64,000 nucleotides of DNA from Acidimicrobiaceae bacterium (GTDB taxonomy: Bacteria > Actinomycetota > Acidimicrobiia > Acidimicrobiales > UBA8592). Of the stretch, positions 8,327-17,616 are shown in pieces. The stretch covers positions 17,653 to 81,652 of the forward strand of contig PAQG01000031.1 in the NCBI GenBank assembly GCA_002709645.1. The letters are read 5' to 3'. Both the position numbers and the translations under genes were made by a program. How positions within the stretch are numbered: the stretch's first letter is position 1; every line of letters begins with the position of its first letter. The notes below the pieces were generated by a model that was given only the letters and a program-made list of their open reading frames with translations, searched no databases and was not told where the DNA came from.

Positions 8327-9156
8327 AGGCCGGACTTGTCTGCTTCCTGAATTGTCTGTGATCCCATTTGAACAAATCTTCCATTTCTATCTCCGATACT
8401 CTCACCAGCGGCATCAACAACTAGGACAGCGCCATTGGTAAAACTCGCCTCGTCTGAAGCTAGATAAAGAACAGCGTTAGCTATATCTTCGGGACGACCG
8501 GCCCTTTGTAATGGATTGTTGGCTCCAATAATTGTTGAAGCTTTATCAAGATTTTGATGATCTCCTGTAACGAGACGAGCTGTCAAACCTGAGATCGTTC
8601 CTCCCGGCGCAATGACATTTACCCGAATTCCGTGCCTGCCAAGCTCTGTCGCCACTGATTGTGATAATCCAACAACTGCGTGTTTAGCCGCAGTGTATAC
8701 ATGGGGCCCTAAACCAGCTCTAACTCCAGCAGTAGATGCAGTGTTGATAATTGCTCCTGAACCCTGTTCTTGCATGATTCGAGCTGCATGTTTTATACCG
8801 TAGAAGACGCTATTGAGAAGAACATCTATTGTTCTAAGCCATCCCTCTCCGTCAATTTCTGAGATTGGCCCGACAGAGCCTAGAATCCCAGCATTATTAA
8901 ACATGACATCAAGTTTCCCATAGGTGTCAACTGCGAAATTAACACATTCCTCTACTTGCTTTTCGTCAGCTACGTCAAGAGCAAATGCCGAAGCGTTTTC
9001 TCCGACTTCCTCTGCTATTGAAATTGCTAAATCACTTTGGATATCAGCAACAACACATTTCGCTCCTTCTTCAATAAATCGCCGAACAGTTCCTTCCCCA
9101 ATACCGCTAGCTCCTCCGGTGATAATTGCTACTTTGCCTTCTAGTCTTCCTGCCAT
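8323..9156 (-). CDS. SDR family NAD(P)-dependent oxidoreductase
   Basis: A 277-residue classical short-chain dehydrogenase. The cofactor motif TGGASGIG is at residues 13-20, NNAG at 87-90, and the catalytic set S141, Y154 and K158 is intact (INTASTAG, VYTAAK). The C-terminus runs about 25 residues beyond a typical 250-residue SDR. The substrate cannot be inferred. The gene is divergent from mca across a 110-base gap and overlaps the thioesterase stop at its 3' end. Confidence 0.88.
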   Translation of the reverse strand: MAGRLEGKVAIITGGASGIGEGTVRRFIEEGAKCVVADIQSDLAISIAEEVGENASAFALDVADEKQVEECVNFAVDTYGKLDVMFNNAGILGSVGPISEIDGEGWLRTIDVLLNSVFYGIKHAARIMQEQGSGAIINTASTAGVRAGLGPHVYTAAKHAVVGLSQSVATELGRHGIRVNVIAPGGTISGLTARLVTGDHQNLDKASTIIGANNPLQRAGRPEDIANAVLYLASDEASFTNGAVLVVDAAGESIGDRNGRFVQMGSQTIQEADKSGL

Positions 9157-9266
9157 ATAAAGTCCTCAGCTTCTAGTGATAAATAACGTACTTGCTGACC
9201 TTAGCTTCCAAGAAAATATTACGCATTTTATACGGGTGGGTGATTGCACGAAAAAACGGCTAAATT

Positions 9267-10127
9267 ATGCACGTGTCAAATGAACTACGAATGATGACAA
9301 TTCATGCTCACCCAGATGATGAATCATCAAAAGGTGCTGGATCCGTTGCTTTATACTCAGATGCTGGCGTTAAAGCATCTCTAGTTTGTTGTACAGGTGG
9401 AGAAGAGGGGGATATTCTAAACCCAGCTATGGACTTGCCAGAAGTTCGAGAGAACATAGGGGCGGTGCGTCGACAAGAGCTTGCCAAAGCTGCAAAAATA
9501 ATTGGTTATCGTGATGTGATTTATCTTGGTTATAGAGATTCAGGGATGCCTGAATCAGAAGCAAATAATAATCCTGACTGTTTCGCAAATGCTCCGCTAG
9601 ATGAAGCAGTTGAAAGATTGGTGCGTATCATCCGAGAAGAAAAACCTCATGTCATTGTTACATACCCAGACGACCAGCAGGGTTATCAACATCCAGATCA
9701 TTTGAAAGTATTTGATATAAGTATTCCTGCATGGGAGGCAGCGGGTGACCCAACAAAATTTCTTCAAAGCGGAGACCCATGGACGCCTCTTAAGCTTTAC
9801 TACACAACATGGAGCAGGGCACGAATTGAAGCTCTGCACGCTATGTTCAAAAAACTTGAGTTGGAGTCCCCATTTAACGATGCATGGTTTGACAGGCCAT
9901 CCCAAGATCACCGCATTACCACAAAAATAAATGTTTCGGACCATTCCCAAAGAAGAACAGATGCGCTTCTTGCACACGCAACGCAAGTTGACCCAGAGTC
10001 ACCTTTCTGGTTTGGACTTCCATCCGACAAGTCCGCAGAGGCGTATCCCTGGGATGACTATATTCTGGCATTCAATAGAGTGGGTCCCATCGGCGAAGAA
10101 AAAGATTTATTTGAAGGCATCAGATGA
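9267..10127 (+). CDS. mca: Mycothiol S-conjugate amidase
   Basis: A 286-residue LmbE/PIG-L family zinc amidase of the Mca/MshB group. AHPDDESSKGAG at residues 14-25 and QHPDH at 141-145 supply the metal ligands and the catalytic Asp. CTGGEEGDILNP and the C-terminal RITTKINV...RTDALLAHATQVDP segment are closer to Mca than to MshB. Mca cleaves mycothiol conjugates into a mercapturic acid and GlcN-inositol for detoxification, so the organism probably uses mycothiol. The stop overlaps the next gene start by 4 bases (ATGA), showing an operon. Confidence 0.83.
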   Translation: MHVSNELRMMTIHAHPDDESSKGAGSVALYSDAGVKASLVCCTGGEEGDILNPAMDLPEVRENIGAVRRQELAKAAKIIGYRDVIYLGYRDSGMPESEANNNPDCFANAPLDEAVERLVRIIREEKPHVIVTYPDDQQGYQHPDHLKVFDISIPAWEAAGDPTKFLQSGDPWTPLKLYYTTWSRARIEALHAMFKKLELESPFNDAWFDRPSQDHRITTKINVSDHSQRRTDALLAHATQVDPESPFWFGLPSDKSAEAYPWDDYILAFNRVGPIGEEKDLFEGIR

Positions 10128-10519
10128 CCAGGTTCCTCTCAGAAGAATGGCTTACAGAATTAGAAGAAATAGGGTCGAAATTGCCCAAAGGGAATTTATC
10201 ACTAGTTATCCAATACGAAATCTCTGGGACTGAACAAGGAAAACTGCGGTTTTCTCTGGTCATTAAAGATAGTCAGATTAAAGAAATTTTGACCGGTAAA
10301 AACAAAAACGCTGATTGTGGAGTTTCAACGACTTCTACAGAAGCATTCAAGATTTTCTCTGGGGAGAAAAAGGTCATAGAAGCGTTTATGCAAGGTGACC
10401 TTAAAGTAGAAGGTGACCATCAGCGATATTTGATAGATTTTGAATCAGTAAGAAAGTCAGAACAGTGGAAAGAAATGTGTACATCGCTTGAGAAATCCGC
10501 GGGGCTTATAGAAGGATAA
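10124..10519 (+). CDS. SCP2 sterol-binding-domain-like protein
   Basis: A 131-residue protein that looks like a stand-alone SCP2 lipid-binding domain: helix, then strands (LRFSLVIKD, CGVSTTSTEAFKIF), then FMQGDLKVEGD, the usual glycine-containing turn before the last helix. Such proteins bind acyl or sterol-like ligands in a tunnel. Its start overlaps the mca stop by 4 bases. The function beside mca is not clear. Confidence 0.7.
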   Translation: MTRFLSEEWLTELEEIGSKLPKGNLSLVIQYEISGTEQGKLRFSLVIKDSQIKEILTGKNKNADCGVSTTSTEAFKIFSGEKKVIEAFMQGDLKVEGDHQRYLIDFESVRKSEQWKEMCTSLEKSAGLIEG

Positions 10520-10552
10520 ACTCTTCCAAATTGTGAGTTCAATAGCGAACTG

Positions 10553-10705
10553 TTAAGCAGCGTCTAAGATATCTGACCAGCGTCGCCGTCCTTTCTTTAA
10601 GGCTTCTCGGGACGCTGCGATGCCACGTCGAGCTGCTGCTCGTTCAGCATGGGTTAATTTCCATTCAAATTGCTTTGAGTGAATAAGTGATAGTTGTTTT
10701 GCCAT
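10553..10705 (-). CDS. Small basic protein of unknown function
   Basis: A 50-residue ORF from the ATG at 10705, longer if ATG 10768 or TTG 10798 is used. The central part (ERAAARRGIAASREALKKGR) is a basic amphipathic helix, preceded by a short segment MAKQLSLI. The pattern resembles short uncharacterised actinobacterial proteins. It sits alone on the minus strand, divergent from the hydroxyacyl-CoA dehydrogenase gene. No ribosome binding site decides the start. Coding status rests on its composition and the absence of a competing gene. Confidence 0.5.
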   Translation of the reverse strand: MAKQLSLIHSKQFEWKLTHAERAAARRGIAASREALKKGRRRWSDILDAA

Positions 10706-10818
10706 GGAATTAGTATTAATCAAGGGTGTGACATTTTTAGGTTTAGTCTTTATGCTGTTCTTTGTCATAAGCCCACTGAGCCTAGTAACCTCACTCAAGA
10801 AGAAAGAGAGGGAAGGTA

Positions 10819-11673
10819 ATGACTATTGAAAAAGTCGCTGTTGTAGGTGGAGGAACAATGGGGTCCGGGATAGCAGAGGTTGCCGCAAAAGCTGGTTGTG
10901 ACACCATCGTGGTGGAGATTGACGCTGGGCTAGCAGAATTTGCTCAGAAGAAATTAGAAGCAAGCACTGAAAAAGCTGTGGCTAGAGGAAAGATGAATGA
11001 AGAGGACCGCGATGGGTTGCTCAGTCGACTCTCGTTTACCACTAGTTTCAATGACCTAGAAGATCGGGATTTAGTGATAGAAGCAGTAATAGAATCACCG
11101 TCAATAAAGGCAGAAGTTTTCTCGACTTTAGATGAAATTGTGCAAGAAAACGGCATTCTAGCTTCAAACACTTCCTCAATATCAATAGGGGAAATAGCTG
11201 ATTCCACTAATCGAGGTCCCCAAGTATTAGGAATGCATTTCTTTAACCCTGCAACCGTTCAGCCCTTAGTGGAACTCATATCTTCTGAAGTAACTTCTGA
11301 AGAAACTCTTCAAAAAGTGGAAATGTTTACCCGTGATATCATGGGTAAACACCCGATACGAACCATTGATCGTGCAGGATTCGTTGTTAATAGACTGCTT
11401 GTCCCATATCTTCTTCAGGCGATGCAGATGTTCGATAGGGGTCAGGCTACCAAAGAGGACATAGACGCTGGAATGAAATTTGGTTGCGCACACCCTCAAG
11501 GCCCTTTAGAGTTATCAGATCTCATTGGCCTAGATACTCTCCAATTAGTTGCTGAAGTTCTCTATGAAGAATTTAAAGAACCAACCTACGCACCTCCTCC
11601 AATTCTTAAGCGAATGGTGACAGCTGGCCACCTTGGAAGAAAAACCGGTAAGGGTTTCTATACATATGAATAG
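10819..11673 (+). CDS. 3-hydroxybutyryl-CoA / 3-hydroxyacyl-CoA dehydrogenase
   Basis: A 284-residue NAD-dependent dehydrogenase. The Rossmann motif GGGTMGSG starts at residue 10. The catalytic His is H140 (MHFFNP), with its partner Glu at 152, and the dimer domain contains GFVVNRLL and ends GFYTYE. It oxidises 3-hydroxyacyl-CoA in fatty acid breakdown or acts in the reverse direction in butyrate-type routes. Its length fits the stand-alone Hbd/FadB2 form. A GAGGGAAGG ribosome site precedes the ATG. Confidence 0.92.
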   Translation: MTIEKVAVVGGGTMGSGIAEVAAKAGCDTIVVEIDAGLAEFAQKKLEASTEKAVARGKMNEEDRDGLLSRLSFTTSFNDLEDRDLVIEAVIESPSIKAEVFSTLDEIVQENGILASNTSSISIGEIADSTNRGPQVLGMHFFNPATVQPLVELISSEVTSEETLQKVEMFTRDIMGKHPIRTIDRAGFVVNRLLVPYLLQAMQMFDRGQATKEDIDAGMKFGCAHPQGPLELSDLIGLDTLQLVAEVLYEEFKEPTYAPPPILKRMVTAGHLGRKTGKGFYTYE

Positions 11674-11681
11674 GTGGATTT

Positions 11682-12644
11682 GTGGGTAATTATGCGATGA
11701 CAGTGCCTCTTCCAAGAGGGCTTGATAACCAACGTGAAGGATTAAGAGAATTAGTTGACCTCGGGTATAAGGAGGCATGGTCATCGGAAGCAAATGGCGC
11801 GGATGCATTTTCACCTTTGGTGTTGGGGGCTGTGCATGCTCCAGAGTTGCGACTAGGAACCGCAATCGTTCCCGCATATACAAGAGGGCCAGCGCTTCTA
11901 GCTCAATCTGTAGCAACCATGGCGGCAATAGCACCTGGCCGGTTTGCGTTAGGTGTTGGCTCATCTTCCAATGTCATTGTTGAATCTTGGAATGGAATAC
12001 CATTTGAGAATCCCTACAAAAAAACTCGAGATATAGTCCGATTTCTGAAATTAGCTTTAGAAGGTGAAAAGGTGAGTGTGGATTTTGAAACCTTACAAGT
12101 TAAAGGATTTCGGTTAGGGATGGAAATTCCCTCAACTCCAGTTCCTATCCTTATAGCAGCCTTGCGTGAAGGGATGCTTCGCCTTGCAGGACGTGAAGGA
12201 GATGGAGCGATTATTAATTGGCTCTCAGCTGAAGATGTGAAGACAGTGTCTCAAATAGTCCATGACCAAGGCCCGAATAAAGAAATAGTTGCTCGAATAT
12301 TTGTATGCCCGAATCCAGATACAGAAACTGTCCGAGCGCAAGCCAAACGCGCTATTGCATCATACTTAAACGTCCCTGTTTACAGGGCTTTCCATGAATG
12401 GTTAGGGAGAACTGAAGTATTGCAAGAACATTGGAAAAAATGGGATGAAGGTGATAGGGCTGGATCTCTTGACGCTATGCCAGATACTGTCGTGGATGAC
12501 CTAATTGTGCATGGAACCCCAGAAGAATGCCGAAATCACATTGACCGATATATAAAGAATGGTGTTACAACTGCGGCTCTAATGATCATGCCATTCGGTG
12601 GGATTGACCCTAACCAGGCAATCAAAGATTTAGCCCCCAGATAA
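11682..12644 (+). CDS. LLM class flavin- or F420-dependent oxidoreductase
   Basis: A 320-residue TIM-barrel protein of the luciferase-like monooxygenase family. LGTAIVPAYTRGP and GRFALGVGSSSNVIVESWNG are the typical barrel segments, and the C-terminal HGTPEECRNHIDRYIKNGV closes the fold. Actinobacterial members of this form usually use F420, which agrees with cofC at 3065. The start is GTG 11682; the ATG at 11697 is an alternative. It follows the dehydrogenase by 8 bases and is probably co-transcribed. The substrate is unknown. Confidence 0.83.
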   Translation: MGNYAMTVPLPRGLDNQREGLRELVDLGYKEAWSSEANGADAFSPLVLGAVHAPELRLGTAIVPAYTRGPALLAQSVATMAAIAPGRFALGVGSSSNVIVESWNGIPFENPYKKTRDIVRFLKLALEGEKVSVDFETLQVKGFRLGMEIPSTPVPILIAALREGMLRLAGREGDGAIINWLSAEDVKTVSQIVHDQGPNKEIVARIFVCPNPDTETVRAQAKRAIASYLNVPVYRAFHEWLGRTEVLQEHWKKWDEGDRAGSLDAMPDTVVDDLIVHGTPEECRNHIDRYIKNGVTTAALMIMPFGGIDPNQAIKDLAPR

Positions 12645-12649
12645 CACTT

Positions 12650-12714
12650 TGTGAAGCATGGTTTGCCAAACTAGGTGTAGATGCGAAAAGCTATGCATAG
12701 TTAGAAGCTTCACA
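12650..12714. repeat. Long-range inverted repeat between LLM and small gene
   Basis: TGTGAAGC (12650-12657) and GCTTCACA (12707-12714) are perfect complements, with the 10-base palindrome CTATGCATAG (12691-12700) between them. There is no T-run, so it is not an obvious terminator; an operator or RNA stem is possible. Confidence 0.35.
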
Positions 12715-12737
12715 CTAAGTTGGTTGGAGAGGCAGAT

Positions 12738-12911
12738 ATGAAAAATTCTGAATATGTAGAAGAAGCATTAAGTTTGATTGATACACATCTGAGTAGTGTC
12801 CAGAGTCGTGAAATTCTTTCAGGACCAGAAGTAAGTGATTTGCTATTAGATATCCGTTTATTACTCATGCAATTTGAATCTATAGAAGAACCAGCAACTG
12901 CTACCAGCTGA
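12738..12911 (+). CDS. Small acidic protein of unknown function
   Basis: A 57-residue ORF starting at ATG 12738, chosen because GGAGAGG lies 5 to 6 bases upstream; an in-frame TTG at 12720 would add 6 residues. The product is acidic and largely helical (YVEEALSLID, VSDLLLDIRLLLMQFES), without cysteines or a membrane segment. Its end faces the PAP2 gene 9 bases away. The family is not recognised. Confidence 0.55.
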   Translation: MKNSEYVEEALSLIDTHLSSVQSREILSGPEVSDLLLDIRLLLMQFESIEEPATATS

Positions 12912-12920
12912 ATTTCATAA

Positions 12921-13460
12921 CTATCGAATAGCTCTGATCAACTTTGTAAACAATATCCCAACTGCGGCTCCGGCTATGACATCGGAAGCATGGTGGGCTC
13001 GAACGTGAATTCTGCTCGTAGCAACAATTGCAGCCAATGCTTTATAAACAGGAGCGGCATTGCTTCCTTCTGAAAGTATTGAAGCTGCAAGAACTGCTGA
13101 ACTAGCATGACCACTAGGAAAACTAGAAGTAAGAGGTTTCCGGATTTTATGAGGATGACTGCTGGACCCAACCTCAGGGCGGTTTCTTCGAAAAATTCTT
13201 TTAATACCCTGATTCACGATAAGTGATTCAGCACCTAATACAAGAGCGAGTCGCATTACCGAACCTCTTCGAGAAGGATTATTCATTCTTCGGGCTAGAT
13301 TCAGCGCGTGCCAAATTAAACTGAAGTCTCCTGCAGCCGAGGCAGCATAAAATAACTTATTCATTGACTCTGATGAACGAATATATTCCCAGCCAGTATC
13401 AATGGCTTGATCAAAATCATCAACGACACTTGGTAAAGAAAGATTTATTGGTTCGCCCAT
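12921..13460 (-). CDS. PAP2 family phosphatase
   Basis: A 179-residue membrane-associated phosphatidic-acid-phosphatase type 2 protein. The three motifs are K87...RP (94-95), PSGH (115-118) and SR...H...D (150, 156, 160), all complete. Activity on undecaprenyl pyrophosphate, phosphatidate or a prenyl diphosphate cannot be separated. It follows the geranylgeranyl-reductase-like gene by 1 base on the same strand, which favours a prenyl-lipid role by inference. The family's usual multi-helix membrane core looks short here. Confidence 0.85.
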   Translation of the reverse strand: MGEPINLSLPSVVDDFDQAIDTGWEYIRSSESMNKLFYAASAAGDFSLIWHALNLARRMNNPSRRGSVMRLALVLGAESLIVNQGIKRIFRRNRPEVGSSSHPHKIRKPLTSSFPSGHASSAVLAASILSEGSNAAPVYKALAAIVATSRIHVRAHHASDVIAGAAVGILFTKLIRAIR

Positions 13461-13461
13461 A

Positions 13462-14733
13462 TTATTCCTTAGAAAGAATCATCTGGTTATCTCTAGATGA
13501 CTCTTTCAGTTTACCCCTCTGATAAGCGCCTTCCTGATTGAACATTCCCCATTGCCAGCGCTTCGGAGTTAAAACGATCGCTCTCGGATAATCTTCGAAC
13601 ATCCACCGAGCAAAATTTCGTCTTGTCCAGTCGTTGGTATCAGCTAACCTAAGAGCTAATTCAGTTGTCTCTTGTTTAGCTAATAAAGTTTGTAATTTCT
13701 CAGCGAAACGATGATCATGTCCCAACTCTGCTGAAACCGATTCTTTATATACCCGCTGTGCGTTTTCAATTTCAAAGGGGCCAGATCGAATAATTGAATT
13801 TGCTGCTAATTTTCCAGTGTGAAGTGCTTGGGCTATACCTTCTCCGGTCATAGGATCTGCTACGCCGATCGCGTCACCGACGAAAAAAATCCGGTCCTTT
13901 CCAGTATCTAAACTACTCATTCTTGTTGGTATTGGCCATGCTTTGTGAGTGCCTTCTGGAACAGCATTCTCACCCAAAACATTCCGAATTCTTGGACGAT
14001 TTAAGATCTCTCGCCAGAGTCTGCCCATTTCTTGGATTCGATGAGAGTGCCCGCGTAAAATACCAAATCCAAAGTTTGCTCTTTGTCCAGGAAGCGGGAA
14101 AAGCCAGACGTATCCTGGGAGTAAATCTGGTTCGAACCAAACGGTTAGATGTTGAGCATCTGAACCAGTATTCGAAAAATATTGCCTGAAGGCATGCCAG
14201 TCTCCCCGATATCTCTTGATGCCCCCACCGATAACTTTACGCACACTTGACCACATTCCGTCTGCGGCAATTACATACCGTCCATGCAGAACCCTGCCAT
14301 CAGTTGAAGTAACTGAAACATAATCCTTTCTCTGTGTTATTCCAGAGAAGCTAAGCGGAGTTTTGACTTGAACTCCAGATGACTCGGCTAATTTCAAAAG
14401 CTCTGCATCAAGTTCCAGACGAGGTACGACGGCTGCGAACTGTCCCTGTCTATTGGGGAGAGGGAGTTGCGCCCGTCGCCCTTTGGGAGAATATAGAACT
14501 GCATCGGTAATAGTGTTCCAATTCGTAATGGCTTTAGTCTTCAAACCAATTTCTTCTAGGATTCTTAATGCATCTGTGGTTAAGCCATCTCCACAACATT
14601 TATCTCTAGGGAATTCGGCTTTATCAATCAACGTAACCTTTAACCCATTTCGGGAAAGTTCAATAGCGCTAGCACAGCCCGCTGGACCTGCTCCAATAAC
14701 AATTACATCTGAAATTAATCTATTTAACGCCAC
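13462..14733 (-). CDS. Geranylgeranyl reductase family flavoprotein
   Basis: A 423-residue FAD-dependent oxidoreductase. The dinucleotide motif GAGPAG is at residues 14-19, DKCCGDGLTTDAL matches the GGR/MenJ flavin-proximal CGD segment, and GDAIGVADPMTGEGI near residue 285 is the second FAD motif. The family saturates double bonds of prenyl chains in menaquinone, lipids or chlorophyll; reduction of menaquinone side chains is the likeliest role in an actinobacterium. It is immediately upstream of the PAP2 gene and 43 bases beyond the VanW gene end. Confidence 0.85.
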   Translation of the reverse strand: MALNRLISDVIVIGAGPAGCASAIELSRNGLKVTLIDKAEFPRDKCCGDGLTTDALRILEEIGLKTKAITNWNTITDAVLYSPKGRRAQLPLPNRQGQFAAVVPRLELDAELLKLAESSGVQVKTPLSFSGITQRKDYVSVTSTDGRVLHGRYVIAADGMWSSVRKVIGGGIKRYRGDWHAFRQYFSNTGSDAQHLTVWFEPDLLPGYVWLFPLPGQRANFGFGILRGHSHRIQEMGRLWREILNRPRIRNVLGENAVPEGTHKAWPIPTRMSSLDTGKDRIFFVGDAIGVADPMTGEGIAQALHTGKLAANSIIRSGPFEIENAQRVYKESVSAELGHDHRFAEKLQTLLAKQETTELALRLADTNDWTRRNFARWMFEDYPRAIVLTPKRWQWGMFNQEGAYQRGKLKESSRDNQMILSKE

Positions 14734-14776
14734 GGATTTATCGTACCGGTTGTGTTCAAGTAGCGCTTATTGCTTG

Positions 14777-16867
14777 TTATTCTCCTGGTGTTGGTTCCGG
14801 TGTTGGTTCCGGTGTTGGTTCCGGTGTTGGTTCCGGTGCCGCCTCAGGAGTCACTGGTTCAGAAGGCTCAGATTCTTCACTGTCTCCCTCAGAGTTAATA
14901 GCGACTACAGTGAAGGTGTAACTCTCATCATTTGACAAATCCTCTACGGTGCAAGTCAGTTCGGGTGGGATTGATGAACACGTCCCACCTCCAGGTTCTG
15001 CAGTAACGAGATATTCTTCGATCGGGAAGTATTCGGTAATGTCGAAATCGCCTTCAGGTTCGGGAATACCCCATGAAACAGTTGCTTGCTGGTCACCTGC
15101 GATAGCGGTCACATCAATAGGCGGGTCTGGTGGCCTTGGATATGATGGTTCTCCGTCACAGTCAATACCATTTTCAGGTTGGTATCTTGCTGTGAATTTA
15201 TCAAATTCTTCGGAAGAATCCGGATAAGTTCGAACGCGAATAGTTTCGATGACTTCGCATTCTTCTAACATCTTAAATGTCTGGCCTTCTACAGCAACCT
15301 GTGCGTGACTAGTTGAGTAAAGGCTGACTGTTACAGAAGTGTGTGTCCAAGTAGGCCAAATAAGAATAGGGTATGGAGAAATATTTCTAACGCGGACATC
15401 TGGACTTGGCCAGGAAATGGTGGATTCTATACCTTTCCGTCCAGCGAAATCTGTGTATCGAGAAAACCAAATTGTATGTGGGAAGTATGCGTCAATTTCT
15501 AGGCCACCATAAAAGGATGCTTGAAAGAAAGTCGTAGCAAATTGTGAAATGCCACCTCCAACATCCTCGGTCAATTCGCCATTAACAATAACTCCTGCCT
15601 CAACAAAACCTTTCGCTTCTGTTCTTTCACCTACGGTGCTATTGAGCGAGAGAGACTCGCCTGGTTTAATTACTTGGCCTTGCATGAGTTCGGCAAAGCG
15701 TTGAATATTTGCCACTCGACTGGCGCAGCACGGGTGATGTGTTGTTGCTTGCGAGATTAATTCTGTTACCCCATAAGCAGCTAAGAGTTCATCAGTGCCA
15801 TCAGAAAAGTCAATCAAATCTAGAGTTACCTGACTTTGACCGCTCTCAATTGCTTGGATCATCAACTTAGGAGAGTCACTTGAGCAACATGCCTTAGCAG
15901 TTAGGTTCATTATCTTCAATTCACCATCTTCAACTCTCAGCTGAGGGTCATCATCACTATCAGCTACTACTCCGCCTAATTCTTGAGCTATAGCTTCCCT
16001 AATTAAAGACTCATCAAATGAATAGGTAGGGTTCTCATCTACTAAATAGAACCACATCCAATTTCGAACATCCGCTGGTGAGAAAGTGTGGGTTCTGTTG
16101 CCGACAGTTACCTCCAAACCAGATGCAGTTAATTCATTCATGGTTTGAGCAAAACGCTGTGCTTGCAGGTCAGATGTTAAAGGGGGAATTTCAATTTCTT
16201 GAGCATTCACTTCAATTGGGTTTCTTCCAGCACTTGCAGCAGCTAAAACATCGGTTTGAATTGTTTCCAGATCAAATGCTTTCGCAGCGATTCCAGAGAT
16301 CACTACTACCTTTCCATCAGAAACTGCCCATTTGGGTTCAATTGGCTCGGGTTGTTGATCAATAACCAGACTCCTGAACTCTTCTGACATACCTGTGCGT
16401 AGATAGACCACCACCTTTGACTGCCTAGAGGAGAACAAACTCTTTGCCCACCTAAAAGGTTCCGTGATGAAGCTTCCATTCCCAACATTAAGAACTTTTT
16501 CTGCTGTAGCAAGAGCATCTAATTCAATCCCTACTACACCAGCACGAGTTTCTATTTCTCCATCCATAGTGCGGATAAAAACTGGTGTTGAAGCGTAATT
16601 AGATGAAATAGCTTTCAAAACGATAGATAAATCGGTAGGGGAGAGACCCCCGACGCTAATTCCTGAAACAGTAACGTTTCTTGCTACTTTTCCGTCATGT
16701 CTTGCATCGTCTATAGCCCAGCCGGCAATAGCTATAGAAATAATGACAATAAAAAAACCAATGCATACGCTAACCAAAGGCCTATAAGCGAACGAAGGGA
16801 AGTATGCCTTAAGCCCAGTTTTAGCTCGTTTGGGTCTGTTTCTTTGAGATAATTTAGGGGAGTTCAC
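14777..16867 (-). CDS. VanW-domain envelope protein with fibronectin-like region and EPTP tail
   Basis: A 696-residue exported, membrane-anchored protein. A single hydrophobic segment near residues 30-55 follows a basic N-terminus. It is followed by regions resembling peptidoglycan-binding-4 domains, then the VanW domain (PGESLSLNSTVGERTEAKGF, DVGGGISQFATTFF, about residues 370-510), a fibronectin type III-like stretch (PPDPPIDVTAIAGDQQATVSW onward is typical, truncated here to PPDPPIDVTAIAG) and a low-complexity EPTP repeat at the C-terminus. Two vicinal Cys pairs (TAKACCSS, HHPCCASR) precede the VanW core and may form disulfides. Role: cell-wall associated, exact function unknown. It is a single gene with 68 bases before nucS. 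Confidence 0.85.
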   Translation of the reverse strand: MNSPKLSQRNRPKRAKTGLKAYFPSFAYRPLVSVCIGFFIVIISIAIAGWAIDDARHDGKVARNVTVSGISVGGLSPTDLSIVLKAISSNYASTPVFIRTMDGEIETRAGVVGIELDALATAEKVLNVGNGSFITEPFRWAKSLFSSRQSKVVVYLRTGMSEEFRSLVIDQQPEPIEPKWAVSDGKVVVISGIAAKAFDLETIQTDVLAAASAGRNPIEVNAQEIEIPPLTSDLQAQRFAQTMNELTASGLEVTVGNRTHTFSPADVRNWMWFYLVDENPTYSFDESLIREAIAQELGGVVADSDDDPQLRVEDGELKIMNLTAKACCSSDSPKLMIQAIESGQSQVTLDLIDFSDGTDELLAAYGVTELISQATTHHPCCASRVANIQRFAELMQGQVIKPGESLSLNSTVGERTEAKGFVEAGVIVNGELTEDVGGGISQFATTFFQASFYGGLEIDAYFPHTIWFSRYTDFAGRKGIESTISWPSPDVRVRNISPYPILIWPTWTHTSVTVSLYSTSHAQVAVEGQTFKMLEECEVIETIRVRTYPDSSEEFDKFTARYQPENGIDCDGEPSYPRPPDPPIDVTAIAGDQQATVSWGIPEPEGDFDITEYFPIEEYLVTAEPGGGTCSSIPPELTCTVEDLSNDESYTFTVVAINSEGDSEESEPSEPVTPEAAPEPTPEPTPEPTPEPTPGE
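14787..14834. repeat. Four tandem 12-base units inside the VanW gene
   Basis: The unit GGTGTTGGTTCC occurs four times in register and encodes EPTP on the minus strand. It is a coding minisatellite, so its copy number may vary between strains. Confidence 0.95.
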
Positions 16868-16935
16868 GATTCTCGTAGAGTACAGGACGCTTGTGACTTG
16901 GTGGGGTCACGCTTCACATCCTTTAAATATAGGCT

Positions 16936-17595
16936 TTAGAAAAGTCGAAGAATAGTGGATTCCATCCCTCTAAGGTCATCATAGTCAATTTCAATAGTTG
17001 AGATTTCTCGGTCTTTTGCAAGCACTTTTGCTTGTGGAGTGATTTGCTGTGCTGCAAAGATTCCTCGCACAGGCCGGAGTTTCGGATCACGATTTAAAAA
17101 ATCTAAGTATCTGGTTAATTGTTCAACTCCGTCTATGCCTCCTCTTCGCTTGATTTCCACAGCAACGGCCCGACCGTCTTTGTCTCGACAAAGCAAGTCA
17201 ACTGGTCCTATTTCTGTAAAATATTCTCTTCGGGTTAGTGTGAGACCATCTTCGAGGCTTTGAGGGTTTTCAGCGAGAAGTTCTTGTAAATGTGACTCAA
17301 CCCCATCTTTGTGCAAACCCGGGTCTTCTCCTAGTTCGTATGAAACATCTGAGATAATCTTCTCTATCTGAATCCTAAGCTTCTCACCTTTCGGATTAGA
17401 GACAATCCATTCGCTTTCATCTTCTACCACACGATTTGGAGCGTTCATCCACATTAAAGGCTTATACGCACCTCCGTCTGCGTGGATAGCAATGCACCCA
17501 TCAGCTTTGCTCATAATTAATCTTTTGGCTGAAGGAAGATAGGCGTTTAGTCTCCCTTCGTAACTAACTGAACACTGAACTACTATAAGACGCAT
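16936..17595 (-). CDS. nucS: Endonuclease NucS (EndoMS), mismatch repair
   Basis: A 219-residue nuclease that recognises mismatched DNA and cuts both strands; it provides non-canonical mismatch repair in actinobacteria and archaea lacking MutS/MutL. The N-terminal DNA-binding part ([19 protein letters not shown]) and the RecB-like catalytic part with D133, E147 and K149 ([16 protein letters not shown]) are intact. Length is normal. It lies between cysQ and the VanW gene, 21 bases after the cysQ stop, and may be read from the cysQ promoter. Confidence 0.93.
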   Translation of the reverse strand: MRLIVVQCSVSYEGRLNAYLPSAKRLIMSKADGCIAIHADGGAYKPLMWMNAPNRVVEDESEWIVSNPKGEKLRIQIEKIISDVSYELGEDPGLHKDGVESHLQELLAENPQSLEDGLTLTRREYFTEIGPVDLLCRDKDGRAVAVEIKRRGGIDGVEQLTRYLDFLNRDPKLRPVRGIFAAQQITPQAKVLAKDREISTIEIDYDDLRGMESTILRLF

Positions 17596-17616
17596 CCTCG
17601 GACCTTAGCTGAAAAC

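Noticed and set aside
14787..14834. Tandem repeat considered as CRISPR-like
   Set aside because: The 12-base units have no spacers and are in frame within the VanW gene.
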